DNA of 64,000 bases from Gilvimarinus algae (GTDB lineage Bacteria; Pseudomonadota; Gammaproteobacteria; Pseudomonadales; Cellvibrionaceae). The notes under the pieces were generated by a model. The model had not been told where the DNA came from. It worked only from the letters and a program-made list of their open reading frames with translations, and ran no database searches. The stretch is from contig NZ_JAULRT010000062.1 of the NCBI RefSeq assembly GCF_030518215.1, positions 1 through 64,000 on the forward strand. Reading direction: 5' to 3'. Every line of letters starts with the position of its first letter. The stretch's first letter is position 1. Of the stretch, positions 15,594 to 24,318 are shown in pieces. A program made the translations under genes and the position numbers.

Positions 15594-16745
15594 ATGTCTG
15601 CTCAGTCAGTTTATATTACCCGTACCGGCAGCTTTCTGCCCAATGCGCCAGTGCCCAACGATGAAATGGAAGCCGTGTTGGGTCAGGTGGGCGCCAGACC
15701 CTCGCGCTCGCGTAAAATAATTTTGCGCAGCAACCAGATAAAAACCCGTTATTACGCTATAGATCCGGCGACGGGCAAGCACAACTACACCAATGCTCAA
15801 CTGTGCGCCGAGGCCGTGCGTGCGGCAATCGCTGGCGACTTGGACCCGGCCGACATCACCTGCCTGGCCGCAGGCACTAGCATCGCCGATCAGCTGATGC
15901 CGGGGCACGCGGCCATGGTCCACGGTGAGCTCGGCAATCCGCCCTGTGAGATTGTCAGCACCGCCGGCGTCTGCGTCAGTGGTGTGACGGCGCTCAAGTA
16001 CGCCTGGCTCAGTGTGGCGGCGGGTGTTCACCGGACCGCGGTGGCCGCCGCTTCGGATGCCGCTTCTTACACCATGAAGGCGGAGAATTTTGAACCCGAG
16101 CTTGAGCATCGGGTACAAGCGCTGGAAGCCAATCCGGAAATTGCCTTTGAAAAAGATTTTCTGCGCTGGATGCTCTCTGACGGCGCCGGCGCGTTTGTTT
16201 TGCAAGACCAAAAGCCCGAGGGCAGCCGAGCCCTCAAGGTCCACTGGATTGATGTGCTCTCCTACGCAGACGAAATGAGCGCTTGCATGTATGCGGGCGC
16301 TCGCAAAGAAAGCGATGGCCGCCTCACCGGCTGGCAGGCGGTGAATCGTACCGAGGCCGCCGCCGACAGCTTTATGGCGGTTAAGCAGGATGTAAAACAG
16401 CTCAACGAGCACATCATGCCCTACACCGCCGAGAAAACCCTGCCGAAGTTGCGTGAGAAATACGGCATTCGACCCGAGGACGTGGACTATTTTCTGCCAC
16501 ACTATTCGTCCCACTACTTCCGCGAGCGGCTGGATGTCTGCATGAAAAATGCTGACTTCGCCATCGACCAGTCCTGCTGGTTTACGAATTTGCCGGACAA
16601 AGGCAACACCGGTGCGGCGTCTATTTATATTATGGTGGACGAGTTGTTTCGCAGCGGTCGGCTCAATGTGGGGGAAAAACTGCTGTGCTATATCCCTGAA
16701 AGCGGACGTTTCTCGGTTGCCTACATGTTGCTAGAGGTGGTGTAG
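15594..16745 (+). CDS. darB: Ketoacyl-ACP synthase III-like DarB
   Basis: A 383-residue FabH-like ketosynthase of the DarB group. It opens with VYITRTGSFLPNAPVPNDEMEAVLG and IILRSNQIKTRYYAID, characteristic of DarB. The thiolase-fold triad is visible: Cys in AGVCVSG (about 127), His in FLPHYSSHYF (about 303) and Asn in KGNTGAAS (about 338). DarB joins a beta-ketoacyl unit with a second acyl thioester to give the dialkylcyclohexadienone precursor that DarA aromatises. I start at ATG 15594; a GTG at 15591 is adjacent. It follows darA by 32 bases. Confidence 0.92.
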   Translation: MSAQSVYITRTGSFLPNAPVPNDEMEAVLGQVGARPSRSRKIILRSNQIKTRYYAIDPATGKHNYTNAQLCAEAVRAAIAGDLDPADITCLAAGTSIADQLMPGHAAMVHGELGNPPCEIVSTAGVCVSGVTALKYAWLSVAAGVHRTAVAAASDAASYTMKAENFEPELEHRVQALEANPEIAFEKDFLRWMLSDGAGAFVLQDQKPEGSRALKVHWIDVLSYADEMSACMYAGARKESDGRLTGWQAVNRTEAAADSFMAVKQDVKQLNEHIMPYTAEKTLPKLREKYGIRPEDVDYFLPHYSSHYFRERLDVCMKNADFAIDQSCWFTNLPDKGNTGAASIYIMVDELFRSGRLNVGEKLLCYIPESGRFSVAYMLLEVV

Positions 16746-16748
16746 GCC

Positions 16749-17156
16749 ATGAAAGCAGACGAGGTACCTCAGGACAATAGCAGTACCTACGCCGGCCATA
16801 AAAAGCTGTTGTACGCGCAGGGCCGGGACGGCCAGTACCAGGGTGTGCAAAGCAGCGGCTGGGAAGTCGAATCCTCGGCTACGCGCGATGCCGTTGCTCA
16901 GTTCGAACAGTGGGCCAGCGAGGCGCGTGTTCAGGTGGAGGCGGGCACTAAATCACCGCTGTATTTTCACATGTACGATTGCCGGATGGACCTGCCCCTG
17001 TTGTGTCAGCTGACAGGCTTTTGGCGGTGGCGGGTCAAACGCCACTTTGAGCCGGCGCGCTTCGCGCGTTTGAGTAACAAGGTGCTTGCGCGCTACGCCG
17101 ATGCCATGGACCGCACCATCGAAGAAATAAAAACACTGCCGGAAAAACCGCAATGA
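16749..17156 (+). CDS. Unknown protein in the dar operon
   Basis: A 135-residue soluble protein with no recognised domain. It starts three bases after darB and overlaps the next gene by four bases, so it is clearly cotranscribed. Features include a C-terminal helical half (ARFARLSNKVLARYADAMDRTIEEI) and PLYFHMYDCRMDLPLLCQLTGFWRWRVKRHF in two parts with several aromatic and Cys residues. The tight position between DarB and a BtrH-N protein suggests a role in making or moving the resorcinol, but the sequence gives no mechanism. Confidence 0.75.
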   Translation: MKADEVPQDNSSTYAGHKKLLYAQGRDGQYQGVQSSGWEVESSATRDAVAQFEQWASEARVQVEAGTKSPLYFHMYDCRMDLPLLCQLTGFWRWRVKRHFEPARFARLSNKVLARYADAMDRTIEEIKTLPEKPQ

Positions 17157-18142
17157 GTTTTACCCACCAGCAATCTGCTCACTGCGAAAGCGGTGTGATT
17201 TCGTCTTTACTGACTCATCAAGGTCTTCCCCTGAGTGAGCCCATGGCTTTTGGGCTCGCCAATGCGCTGGCCTTTGCCTATATACCCATCGTCAAGTTGG
17301 GCGGCCAGCCATTGATTGCCTATCGCTTGCCACCGCGCGCGATTATCAAGGGCTTGTGCAAGCGATTGGGGGTCGGCGTGAAATTTCACGCTTTTAAAGA
17401 CCCAATGACGGCGGCCAACGCGTTGGACGATTTGGTGGAGCGCAAGACGCTGGTGGGATTGCAAACCTCTGTGTATTACCTGCCGTACTTTCCCGAGGAA
17501 ATGCGGTTTCATTTCAACGCGCACAATTTGCTGGTGTACGGCAAGCGCGATGGGCTCTATCAAATCAGCGACCCTGTGTTTGAGGAGGCCATGGAAATCG
17601 CCCCGCGGGATCTGAACAAAGCCCGGTTTGTGCGCGGCCCCTTGGCCCCCAAGGGCTTGATGTACACCATTGAGTCGGCGCCGCAGCACATTGACTATCC
17701 ATCGGTCATTCGCGCCGCGATCGGTAAAAATATCAAGGTCATGACCGGCGCCCCTCTGCCGGTGATCGGTTTGCGAGGTATTCACTACCTCGCCAAGAAA
17801 ATCGATCGGCTCTCCGGCAGTGAAAAAGACAAGCGGCTGTATCTTGGCCACATTGTCCGAATGCAGGAAGAAATCGGCACCGGCGGCGCCGGGTTTCGGT
17901 TTGTCTACGCCTCGTTTTTACAAGAGGCGGCGGGTATTTTGGGTGATGGCGCGCTTGCCGATGCTTCCCAGACTATGACCGATGCCGGTGACGTCTGGCG
18001 TGAGTTTTCTGTGGCCGTCGCCAAACAGTGCAAGCGTTCAGAGCCCATTGATTTGGCGGCTTTATCGGCTAAGTTGCGAGATTGTGCGCAGAGCGAAAGA
18101 CCCGTATGGGATCAACTCAAGGCTTGGCATAAGCGCCGTTAG
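17153..18142 (+). CDS. BtrH N-terminal domain protein (acyltransferase-like)
   Basis: A 329-residue protein with a BtrH_N-type domain: AHCESGVISSLLTHQGLPLSEPMAFGL split over the first 40 residues includes the conserved Cys and acidic start. The later region (HNLLVYGKRDGLYQISDPVFEEA) fits the DUF4872-like part. BtrH moves an acyl group from an ACP to an amine in butirosin synthesis, using an N-terminal cysteine-protease-like fold. Here it could transfer an acyl chain from the ACP, for example in joining polyene and resorcinol. That is inference. It overlaps the previous gene by four bases and converges on the GGDEF gene, overlapping it by 26 bases. Confidence 0.8.
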   Translation: MSFTHQQSAHCESGVISSLLTHQGLPLSEPMAFGLANALAFAYIPIVKLGGQPLIAYRLPPRAIIKGLCKRLGVGVKFHAFKDPMTAANALDDLVERKTLVGLQTSVYYLPYFPEEMRFHFNAHNLLVYGKRDGLYQISDPVFEEAMEIAPRDLNKARFVRGPLAPKGLMYTIESAPQHIDYPSVIRAAIGKNIKVMTGAPLPVIGLRGIHYLAKKIDRLSGSEKDKRLYLGHIVRMQEEIGTGGAGFRFVYASFLQEAAGILGDGALADASQTMTDAGDVWREFSVAVAKQCKRSEPIDLAALSAKLRDCAQSERPVWDQLKAWHKRR

Positions 18143-19775
18143 AAGCTCGCACGATCCGGTTGCGACCCTCGGCTTTGGCCTGATAAAGCGCCGCGTCGGC
18201 CTTATCCATCAGTGCTTGAAAATGATGTCCCTCGCTGGGAAAAGCCGCGACCCCGCCCGAAAAGCTGGCGCTAACGAAGCCCTCTCGGGTGGTGATGGGC
18301 TTTTGGGCAAAGCGCTGGCAGATATAGCTCATTCGCTGTTGCGCCTGCTCGGTAGTGAGCCCCGGCAGTATCACCAAAAATTCCTCGCCGCCAATGCGAA
18401 AGATGCCATCGGATTCGCGCAGCTGGGTCCTTAAGAACTCGCCAATGTAGACCAGCACTTCATCGCCCACCGGGTGGCCATAGCGATCGTTGAGCGCCTT
18501 AAAGTGATCAATATCAATTACGGCCAGGGCGAGCGGTGCCTGGTCGCGCTCCGCTCGGCGCAGCTCGCGGGTAAAAAGCTCATCGAGAAAGCGCCGGTTG
18601 TAAAGTCTGGTCAAAGGGTCGCGAATGGCCTGAGCCTGTAGTTCTTCGTGCAGTTGCGAAATCGTGCGCAGGCGCTCTTTGCTCAACGCCAAAGCGCGCG
18701 ACAGTTGCAATTGGGCTTTGTGTTGATCGGTAATCTCGCGCAGGTAAATCATTTTGCCCAGTGTCTGCGCTTGGCGCCTTTGCCTGTGTTTTATCGCCAT
18801 GACCCTGGCCTCGTAAAACCGGTCGGGCTCCAACTTGAGTATGGACACCGGTGAGTCGTTCTCGCTATTGATCAGCTCACCCAGTGCCGAGCCAAAGCCC
18901 GGCCAGTCACGCACGGCTCGCGCCTGCCATGGCTTTGGCAAATCGGCGAGCTGCAGTGCCGCGGGGTTGGCGTCGACCACTCTATTTTGCCGGTCAATCA
19001 CCAGCACCGGATCGGGCAGAGCCTCAAGCAATAAGTGCCGGGCGAGGGGTATGACATCAAAGAGCTGGGCGCGGCGAATCAGCCAGATAAACGCCGCCAG
19101 CGACAGGGCGAAGGTAAAGGGTGTGGGGTCAAAGCCAAACAGCGAACGCTGGAAAAACACATAGCTGATGTTCGCGGCCCAGGGAATCAGCGTGACCAGA
19201 ACAAACGCCAGATAGTGTCGCCGGTAGAGACCATTTGAGCCGAGCGCCGCGTGCAGCAAAATCCCTGTGCTGGCGAGCATAAACCCATAGACATAGATGG
19301 CCGCCATGTAGAACAAGGGGCCGTGTTGGTAGGCGATAGGCGCGCCGGGCTCGCTGGACACCGGTGCGCTGGCCGCAGTGTAAAACAGATGGTGCCAGGG
19401 GTTGGTCAGCGCCAGTGCCCAGAAAATGAATGGCGCGATAGATACCCTGGCGAGCGTGCTTGCCTTGGGTAGGCGGTAATCGCTGTTGACGTACTGCCAG
19501 AGAAACAGCGCCCACAGACTGGGCATTAGCACAATGCCAGGCCAGGCCATGGCGGCGAGAAACATTTTGCAGCCGGGCAGCTGGGCGGCGAGCTCTGCGG
19601 CGGCGGCCAGTATCCACCAGAGGCTCGCCGCGTGGGTGAGCATAAAACTGTATTTGCCGGGAAAGTTTGATTGCCTTGCTATCCAGACAATAAGCCCGCC
19701 GATGCCCACCCATACTGCCAGCGCCAGGCTGACTTCAGGGGACCACTGCCAGCTCGACCAACTGCAATCTGACAT
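18117..19775 (-). CDS. Membrane-bound diguanylate cyclase (7TM-PAS-GGDEF)
   Basis: A 552-residue sensor. The first 220 or so residues hold seven hydrophobic segments of the histidine-kinase N-terminal 7TM type, followed by a PAS-like region (LPDPVLVIDRQNRVVDANPAALQL), a linker helix and a GGDEF domain with DPLTRLYNRRFLDELF and the active motif GGEEF near 460. An inhibitory I-site RESD lies five residues before it, so c-di-GMP feedback is likely. It would make c-di-GMP in response to a membrane signal. It sits inside the pigment cluster between the dar operon and the second ketosynthase operon, 12 bases downstream of the latter, and may be cotranscribed with it. Confidence 0.93.
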   Translation of the reverse strand: MSDCSWSSWQWSPEVSLALAVWVGIGGLIVWIARQSNFPGKYSFMLTHAASLWWILAAAAELAAQLPGCKMFLAAMAWPGIVLMPSLWALFLWQYVNSDYRLPKASTLARVSIAPFIFWALALTNPWHHLFYTAASAPVSSEPGAPIAYQHGPLFYMAAIYVYGFMLASTGILLHAALGSNGLYRRHYLAFVLVTLIPWAANISYVFFQRSLFGFDPTPFTFALSLAAFIWLIRRAQLFDVIPLARHLLLEALPDPVLVIDRQNRVVDANPAALQLADLPKPWQARAVRDWPGFGSALGELINSENDSPVSILKLEPDRFYEARVMAIKHRQRRQAQTLGKMIYLREITDQHKAQLQLSRALALSKERLRTISQLHEELQAQAIRDPLTRLYNRRFLDELFTRELRRAERDQAPLALAVIDIDHFKALNDRYGHPVGDEVLVYIGEFLRTQLRESDGIFRIGGEEFLVILPGLTTEQAQQRMSYICQRFAQKPITTREGFVSASFSGGVAAFPSEGHHFQALMDKADAALYQAKAEGRNRIVRASNGAYAKP

Positions 19776-19787
19776 TGCCCGACCTGC

Positions 19788-20654
19788 TCAGGCGTGTGTG
19801 ACGCTAAGGGCGCAGTAGCTCTCGCCCGCTTTTGCCAGGTGCACGCCCACGCCCTGATCCAGCAACGCCGTAAGGGCGGCGCCAGACCAGACGCCGTGTG
19901 CGAGGGCGCCATTCTCGGGCAGGTAAACCTGATAAGCCAGCCCGGCCAGAGCTTGCTGCTCCTGCGCACTCGGCGCAAAGGCCAGCTGCAGTCCGGGCGA
20001 CTGTTCGACCGCCCGCTCGCTCTCGCACCACTGCTCAAGGTCCGTGAAATAGCGCGGCGGCAGCAGGGTTTTTTGTGAGCCTGCCTTGCAGCGGTGGCGC
20101 TGCAGAAGCAGCCAGTGACTGCCCTCCAGCATGGCGGCGCTGCTGTGTGCTGCGCCGAGGCGCTCGCGTTGACTCGCCAGCGGCAAGGTGACTTCATCAA
20201 AGCCGCCGACCAGGGCCGCCCCGACCTGTCCGAGCGCCAGGTCAATGCACGCGTGCGCCAGCGCGGCCTCAAACGACAGCTCCTCGGCCGATACCACCAC
20301 TGTATTGCCTGTTAGTCCCAGCAATTGCGTCAGGTAAAAGCCCGCTGAGTTGCCCAGTGTGTTGACAAAGTGCAGGGGTTTGGGCTGCTCGCCGGCCACT
20401 TCCATGGCGTGCATGACCCGGGCTGAGGTGTCTACTGCACCGCAGCGGCTGGCGAGGTAGACACCGGTATTGCCGGGTAACTCACGCTCACCCACACAGC
20501 TGAGACCGCCCGCCAGGCACAGCTGAATATAGCGGTCAATACGCCGGATACGGCTGCCGTGGCACGCGCGAATAATCTCCTGCAAATCCGGTAGCGATGT
20601 GGCTTCCGGGTCGATGCGATGGAGCAGAGAGTAATGGTTGTCCAGGTAGATCAT
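19788..20654 (-). CDS. Degenerate ketosynthase, chain-length-factor-like
   Basis: A 288-residue protein with the N-terminal half of a FabF-like ketosynthase (GVYLASRCG, LHFVNTLGNSAGFYL, ALVGGFDEV). Where active enzymes have TACxSS, this one reads VVSAEELSFEAAL, so the nucleophilic cysteine is lost, and the C-terminal part with the two catalytic histidines is replaced by a shorter, diverged tail. It overlaps the active ketosynthase upstream by four bases. A KS plus cysteine-less partner is the layout of type II polyketide KS-CLF pairs, so it probably supports and sets chain length for that enzyme. Confidence 0.8.
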   Translation of the reverse strand: MIYLDNHYSLLHRIDPEATSLPDLQEIIRACHGSRIRRIDRYIQLCLAGGLSCVGERELPGNTGVYLASRCGAVDTSARVMHAMEVAGEQPKPLHFVNTLGNSAGFYLTQLLGLTGNTVVVSAEELSFEAALAHACIDLALGQVGAALVGGFDEVTLPLASQRERLGAAHSSAAMLEGSHWLLLQRHRCKAGSQKTLLPPRYFTDLEQWCESERAVEQSPGLQLAFAPSAQEQQALAGLAYQVYLPENGALAHGVWSGAALTALLDQGVGVHLAKAGESYCALSVTHA

Positions 20655-21802
20655 TCGCCGGCCCCTAGGTCGCGCAAGACCAGTGCATTATTGTTGCCGC
20701 CGAACGCAAAGCAGTTAAACAAGTAGTAACCGGGACCGGCTGCCGGCGCGCTGGTGTGCAGCTTTACGCCCAGCTGGCCGTCACTGCGCGCGCGCGGGTT
20801 GGCCGGCAAGACACCGCGCGCGAGAGCGCCCAGAGTCAGCGCCGCCTCCAGAGCCCCGCAGGCGCCGAGGGTGTGGCCAATGAACGGCTTGAGGGCGAAA
20901 GCCTTGGGGATCTCGCTAAACACGGCTTGCAGCGCACTGGCTTCGGCCTCGTCGTTTTTCAGCGAGGCGGTACCGTGGACCTTGACCGCCTGAATATCGC
21001 CGGGAGCCACACCCGCGTCCGCGAGAGCGGCGCGAATCACGCTGGCGATTTCCTCGCCGCTGACGTGGGCGGCGGTGAGACTGTGATTGTCTGTGCCTAT
21101 GGCCCCGCCAGCCAACTGCCAGCGCCGCTCGTGCGGAGGGGTCAGGCTGTCAGGGCTCAAGAGCAGAGCGCCCAGTCCTTCGCCGAGGATCAGGCCGTCG
21201 CGGTTGGCGTCAAAGGGATGCATTTCGCCGCTCGGCGATACCAGACCCAGCCCGTGAAAGCCGAGTGCGCTGGTGGTGTTGCGGTGCTCCGTGCCGAGCA
21301 CCAGTGCGTGCTCCACCACGCCGCAGCGGATCAGCCGGCCAGCGTAGAGCAGGGCGTTGGCGCTCGAGGTGCAGGCGGTGGAATAGGTGTAGCGCACGGG
21401 ACCGAGCGATAAGCTGCCGGCCAATCGCTCGGCCAGCTTGCCATAGCCAATGATGGGCATGGGCACCGCCGTCTCGGCGCCGCGCTTGGCAATATCCGCC
21501 CGGTAGCGTGCCTCGGAAATATGCACATCAAACGACGAGGAGCCAATCAGCAGGGCGGTGTTCTGGCGGGCCTTGCGGTCTAGGCCGGCGCTTTGCAGCA
21601 GGTGATCGAGGGTGATTTCCAGCTCCCGGTAAAAGTCGTCCTCGCGTGGCGCGCAAAAGTAGGGCAGGCTGATTGCCTCACCAAGCTGGGCAAAGCTCAG
21701 GCTCGAGGGCGCCGGTACACTCTCAAGTAAATTGTCGACACAGGCATCGAGCTGATCGCCCAGGCTGCAGCGGGCGGAAAACTGGCGTATACAGACGTTC
21801 AT
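20651..21802 (-). CDS. FabF-like beta-ketoacyl-ACP synthase
   Basis: A 383-residue ketosynthase with an intact triad: Cys in YSTACTSSANALL (about 144), His in KVHGTASLKNDEAE and His in IGHTLGACGALE. It would elongate acyl chains by decarboxylative condensation. It overlaps the ACP gene upstream and the degenerate partner gene downstream by four bases each, giving an ACP-KS-CLF unit. In the dialkylresorcinol half of the cluster this could build the alkyl chains for DarB, or a specialised part of the polyene. Confidence 0.9.
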   Translation of the reverse strand: MNVCIRQFSARCSLGDQLDACVDNLLESVPAPSSLSFAQLGEAISLPYFCAPREDDFYRELEITLDHLLQSAGLDRKARQNTALLIGSSSFDVHISEARYRADIAKRGAETAVPMPIIGYGKLAERLAGSLSLGPVRYTYSTACTSSANALLYAGRLIRCGVVEHALVLGTEHRNTTSALGFHGLGLVSPSGEMHPFDANRDGLILGEGLGALLLSPDSLTPPHERRWQLAGGAIGTDNHSLTAAHVSGEEIASVIRAALADAGVAPGDIQAVKVHGTASLKNDEAEASALQAVFSEIPKAFALKPFIGHTLGACGALEAALTLGALARGVLPANPRARSDGQLGVKLHTSAPAAGPGYYLFNCFAFGGNNNALVLRDLGAGE

Positions 21803-22071
21803 CCGGCCTTGCTGTCAACGATGGTTTGGGCCAGGGCGTTAATGCTTTTCAGTGCGCGGCGCGCGGCGGTATTGCCTTCGATGCGCACCCCGTACTGGTT
21901 TTTCACCGCCATGCAGATTTGCAGCACATCCAGCGAGTCCAGATCGAGGTCGCCGCCAAGCAGCGCATCGTCATCACCTATGTCGGCGGGGGTGAACTCG
22001 TCTTTGTCGCACTCTTCAATGATCAGCTGCTTGAGCGCTGTTTTCAGATCATCGGTTACCGAATCATGCAT
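21799..22071 (-). CDS. Acyl carrier protein (dar-side)
   Basis: A 90-residue acidic carrier protein. GGDLDLDSLDVLQICMAV holds the serine that takes the phosphopantetheine arm. It overlaps the ABC permease gene by eight bases and the ketosynthase gene by four. It is the first of three carrier proteins in the cluster and the natural partner of the adjacent ketosynthase pair. Confidence 0.9.
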   Translation of the reverse strand: MHDSVTDDLKTALKQLIIEECDKDEFTPADIGDDDALLGGDLDLDSLDVLQICMAVKNQYGVRIEGNTAARRALKSINALAQTIVDSKAG

Positions 22072-23224
22072 GGGCTTTGCCTCGTTGAATCAGTGCCATG
22101 GCGATCACTCCGAGTACCAGAGTTAAGGCCAGCAATTGTAAACAGGGATGGGCGATCTGCGCCCAGCCGCCGCCGCGCACCAAGACGCTGAGAAACCCCT
22201 CCAGTGCCCAGGCCATGGGCGAGAGTTGGGCGATTTTCTGCATCAGCGGCGGCATGATAAACAGGGGAATCATGACGCCGCCAATGGCCGCCAGGAGAAT
22301 GTTGACAGACCCGCTGATCGCTGTCGCCTGCGCCACCGTCTTGGCGGCTGCAGCGATCACACTGGCGAGCGCCAGTGCGCACAGGCTGGTGCAAAGGCCC
22401 ACCGCCGCCAGCGCGGGTAAATGCACTGCCAGGGAAAGGCCCTCGGCGCCGGCCAGGGGCAAGAGCCAGGCGCCCAGGGCCAGCATCAGCAACAGCTGCA
22501 GCAAGTTGATCACAATGTAAGGCAAGAGCTTGGCGCTGTAGATCAGCCATACCGGTGCGCCGAAGGTGCGTATCCGGGCCAGGGTGCGCTGGCGGCGCTC
22601 ATCGATCACCGTTGTCGACAGGGGCACGGCGATAAAAAACATGGCGAAAATAAGCCAAGCCGGCACATTCTGCTGCACTGCATTGGGTTGAGCGGGCCCT
22701 GCCTCGGCCTCGGTTTCGGCGATAAACCAGCGGCGCAGCAACTCCTGTTCGGCGTAGTTTTTGTCGTAGCCAAGTTCGAGCGCCAGGGCTTGGGTGCTGA
22801 AAACGGCAAAGGCCTCTTGCACGGCCGCGCGTATCAGCAGCCGTTCACGCGTGCCCAGCTCGGGGGCGAAGCGCAGCTCGAGGCCCGGCTCATCGGATTC
22901 GCCCGCCAGAGCCCTGTCAAAGGCCGGGGTAAAGCTCAGGGAAAACAGATGGTCGTTGGCACTCAGGGGCAGATCGCTGCGCTCAAGTTTGAGCTGCGCT
23001 GACCGGTGCAGTTCATCGAGCAGGCGCCCGGCATCGGCCGAGAGACTCTGATAGTGCAATTGACCGGCAAGCTGCAAACCGGCTTCGCGCCCGAAGCGCT
23101 CTTGCAGCGCCAGCGACATAATCACGATAAACAAGCAGGGCATGAGAAACAGCAGGGCGAGGGCGTGCCAGTCGCGGATGACCAGCAGGCTCTCTTTTCT
23201 GAGGGAGGCGGTCCATGCGCTCAC
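22064..23224 (-). CDS. ABC-2 type transporter permease
   Basis: A 386-residue membrane protein of the ABC-2/YhhJ type: one N-terminal helix (ALALLFLMPCLFIVIMSLAL), a large periplasmic part, and five C-terminal helices from about 195 (VPAWLIFAMFFIAVPLSTTV onward). The GTG start at 23224 overlaps the stop of the ATPase gene (GTGA). With that ATPase it would export a lipid-like product or precursor. ABC transporter genes of this kind occur in flexirubin-type clusters, in addition to the MMPL exporter. Confidence 0.88.
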   Translation of the reverse strand: MSAWTASLRKESLLVIRDWHALALLFLMPCLFIVIMSLALQERFGREAGLQLAGQLHYQSLSADAGRLLDELHRSAQLKLERSDLPLSANDHLFSLSFTPAFDRALAGESDEPGLELRFAPELGTRERLLIRAAVQEAFAVFSTQALALELGYDKNYAEQELLRRWFIAETEAEAGPAQPNAVQQNVPAWLIFAMFFIAVPLSTTVIDERRQRTLARIRTFGAPVWLIYSAKLLPYIVINLLQLLLMLALGAWLLPLAGAEGLSLAVHLPALAAVGLCTSLCALALASVIAAAAKTVAQATAISGSVNILLAAIGGVMIPLFIMPPLMQKIAQLSPMAWALEGFLSVLVRGGGWAQIAHPCLQLLALTLVLGVIAMALIQRGKAHA

Positions 23225-24123
23225 GGGTTCGCCTCCGCACCTGCCAGGCATTTCAAATAGACTTCTTCCAGTCGGCGGCTGCCGTAGTGTAGCTGCTGAA
23301 TGCCGACCCCGGCGCGCTCCACAGCCTCAATCGCCTCGGCCAGATTGAGGCCGCAGGCGTCCAGATTGCACTGATACCACGGGTTGGCCGTCGGGGTCAG
23401 AGCGATTTGCTGGCACAGGGCGTCGTCGGGCGTGCTGTCCAGCTTCATTTCTACGCGGTTGTGCTGCTCGCTCAACAGGCAATGCAGTGGGCCCTGCAAA
23501 ATAATCTGGCCGCGGTCCATCACTGCGACTTTGTCGGCGATGGCCTCCACCTCACCGAGCAGGTGAGAGGTGTAAATAATGGCTGTACCGCTCGCTCTCA
23601 GCTGGCGGACGGCATTCAGCAAAAACGCCCGCGAGTGCGGATCGACATTGGCGGTGGGTTCATCCAACAGCAGCAGCTTGGGCTTTTGCAGCAGGGCAAT
23701 GGCAATATTGAGGCGGCGCTTCAGGCCGCCCGAGAGCGCGCCCGAGCGTACCGAGGCGCAGCCGCCCAGGTCAGTATCGGCCAGGGCGCCGGTCACTCGC
23801 GTTTGCAGTTCGCTCTTTTCGAGCCCCAGCAGCCCGCCAAAATACCGGAGGTTTTCCAACACGCTCAGCTTGGGGTAGAAGGCGTATTCCTGAGGCACCA
23901 GGGCAATATCCCTGTGGCCGAGTCGGATCGGCTCGCCCTGCAGCGTGACCCGGCCGCTGCGCGGTGGCAACTGACCGGTGATCAGCGAAACCAGCGTGGT
24001 CTTACCGGCGCCGTTTGGCCCCAGCAGACCCAGAACCTCACCGGCGCCCAGCGCCAGAGAGATACCGTCTATTTGTTGTTGCCTTTTGCCGTAGCCAAAG
24101 GTCAGTCCGTCAACACTCAGCAA
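23221..24123 (-). CDS. ABC transporter ATP-binding protein
   Basis: A 300-residue ATPase with Walker A GPNGAGKTT (35-43), the Q-loop region ALVPQEYAFYP, signature LSGGLKRRLNIA, Walker B LLLLDEPTANVD and the H-loop in YTSHLLGEV. It drives the adjacent ABC-2 permease. It is the first gene of the minus-strand operon (ATPase, permease, ACP, KS, degenerate KS, perhaps the GGDEF gene). Confidence 0.93.
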   Translation of the reverse strand: MLSVDGLTFGYGKRQQQIDGISLALGAGEVLGLLGPNGAGKTTLVSLITGQLPPRSGRVTLQGEPIRLGHRDIALVPQEYAFYPKLSVLENLRYFGGLLGLEKSELQTRVTGALADTDLGGCASVRSGALSGGLKRRLNIAIALLQKPKLLLLDEPTANVDPHSRAFLLNAVRQLRASGTAIIYTSHLLGEVEAIADKVAVMDRGQIILQGPLHCLLSEQHNRVEMKLDSTPDDALCQQIALTPTANPWYQCNLDACGLNLAEAIEAVERAGVGIQQLHYGSRRLEEVYLKCLAGAEANP

Positions 24124-24318
24124 GATCTCGGTCTCAGAGAATCAAAAGGCGCCACTATAACGGTTTTGCCTCGGCTTTCCGAGACGAGGCGAGTGTATTT
24201 CCCATTGGGTAGCCGGCGGCAGGTCGTGTAAAATGCCGACCGGGGGAGAAACGGCCATTGTGGGCCGGTTCTAGGGCCTGTCATAGGCCCCAATAAATAC
24301 GATAAAGCGGATAATGCA
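24124..24318. promoter_or_regulatory. Divergent promoter region of the pigment cluster
   Basis: The 195 bases between the minus-strand transporter/KS operon and the plus-strand ape operon must carry both promoters. Two inverted repeats are visible: GCCTCG with CGAGGC (24167-24189) and GGGCCT with AGGCCC (24272-24288). They could be operators or an early RNA hairpin of the ape transcript. No clear -35/-10 pair can be chosen by eye. Confidence 0.5.

Noticed and set aside
15606-16514. 302-codon reverse open frame inside darB
   Set aside because: It is the antisense shadow of a clear ketosynthase gene and has no motif; long antisense frames are expected in GC-rich DNA. The same applies to 48303-49394 in the TonB receptor gene.
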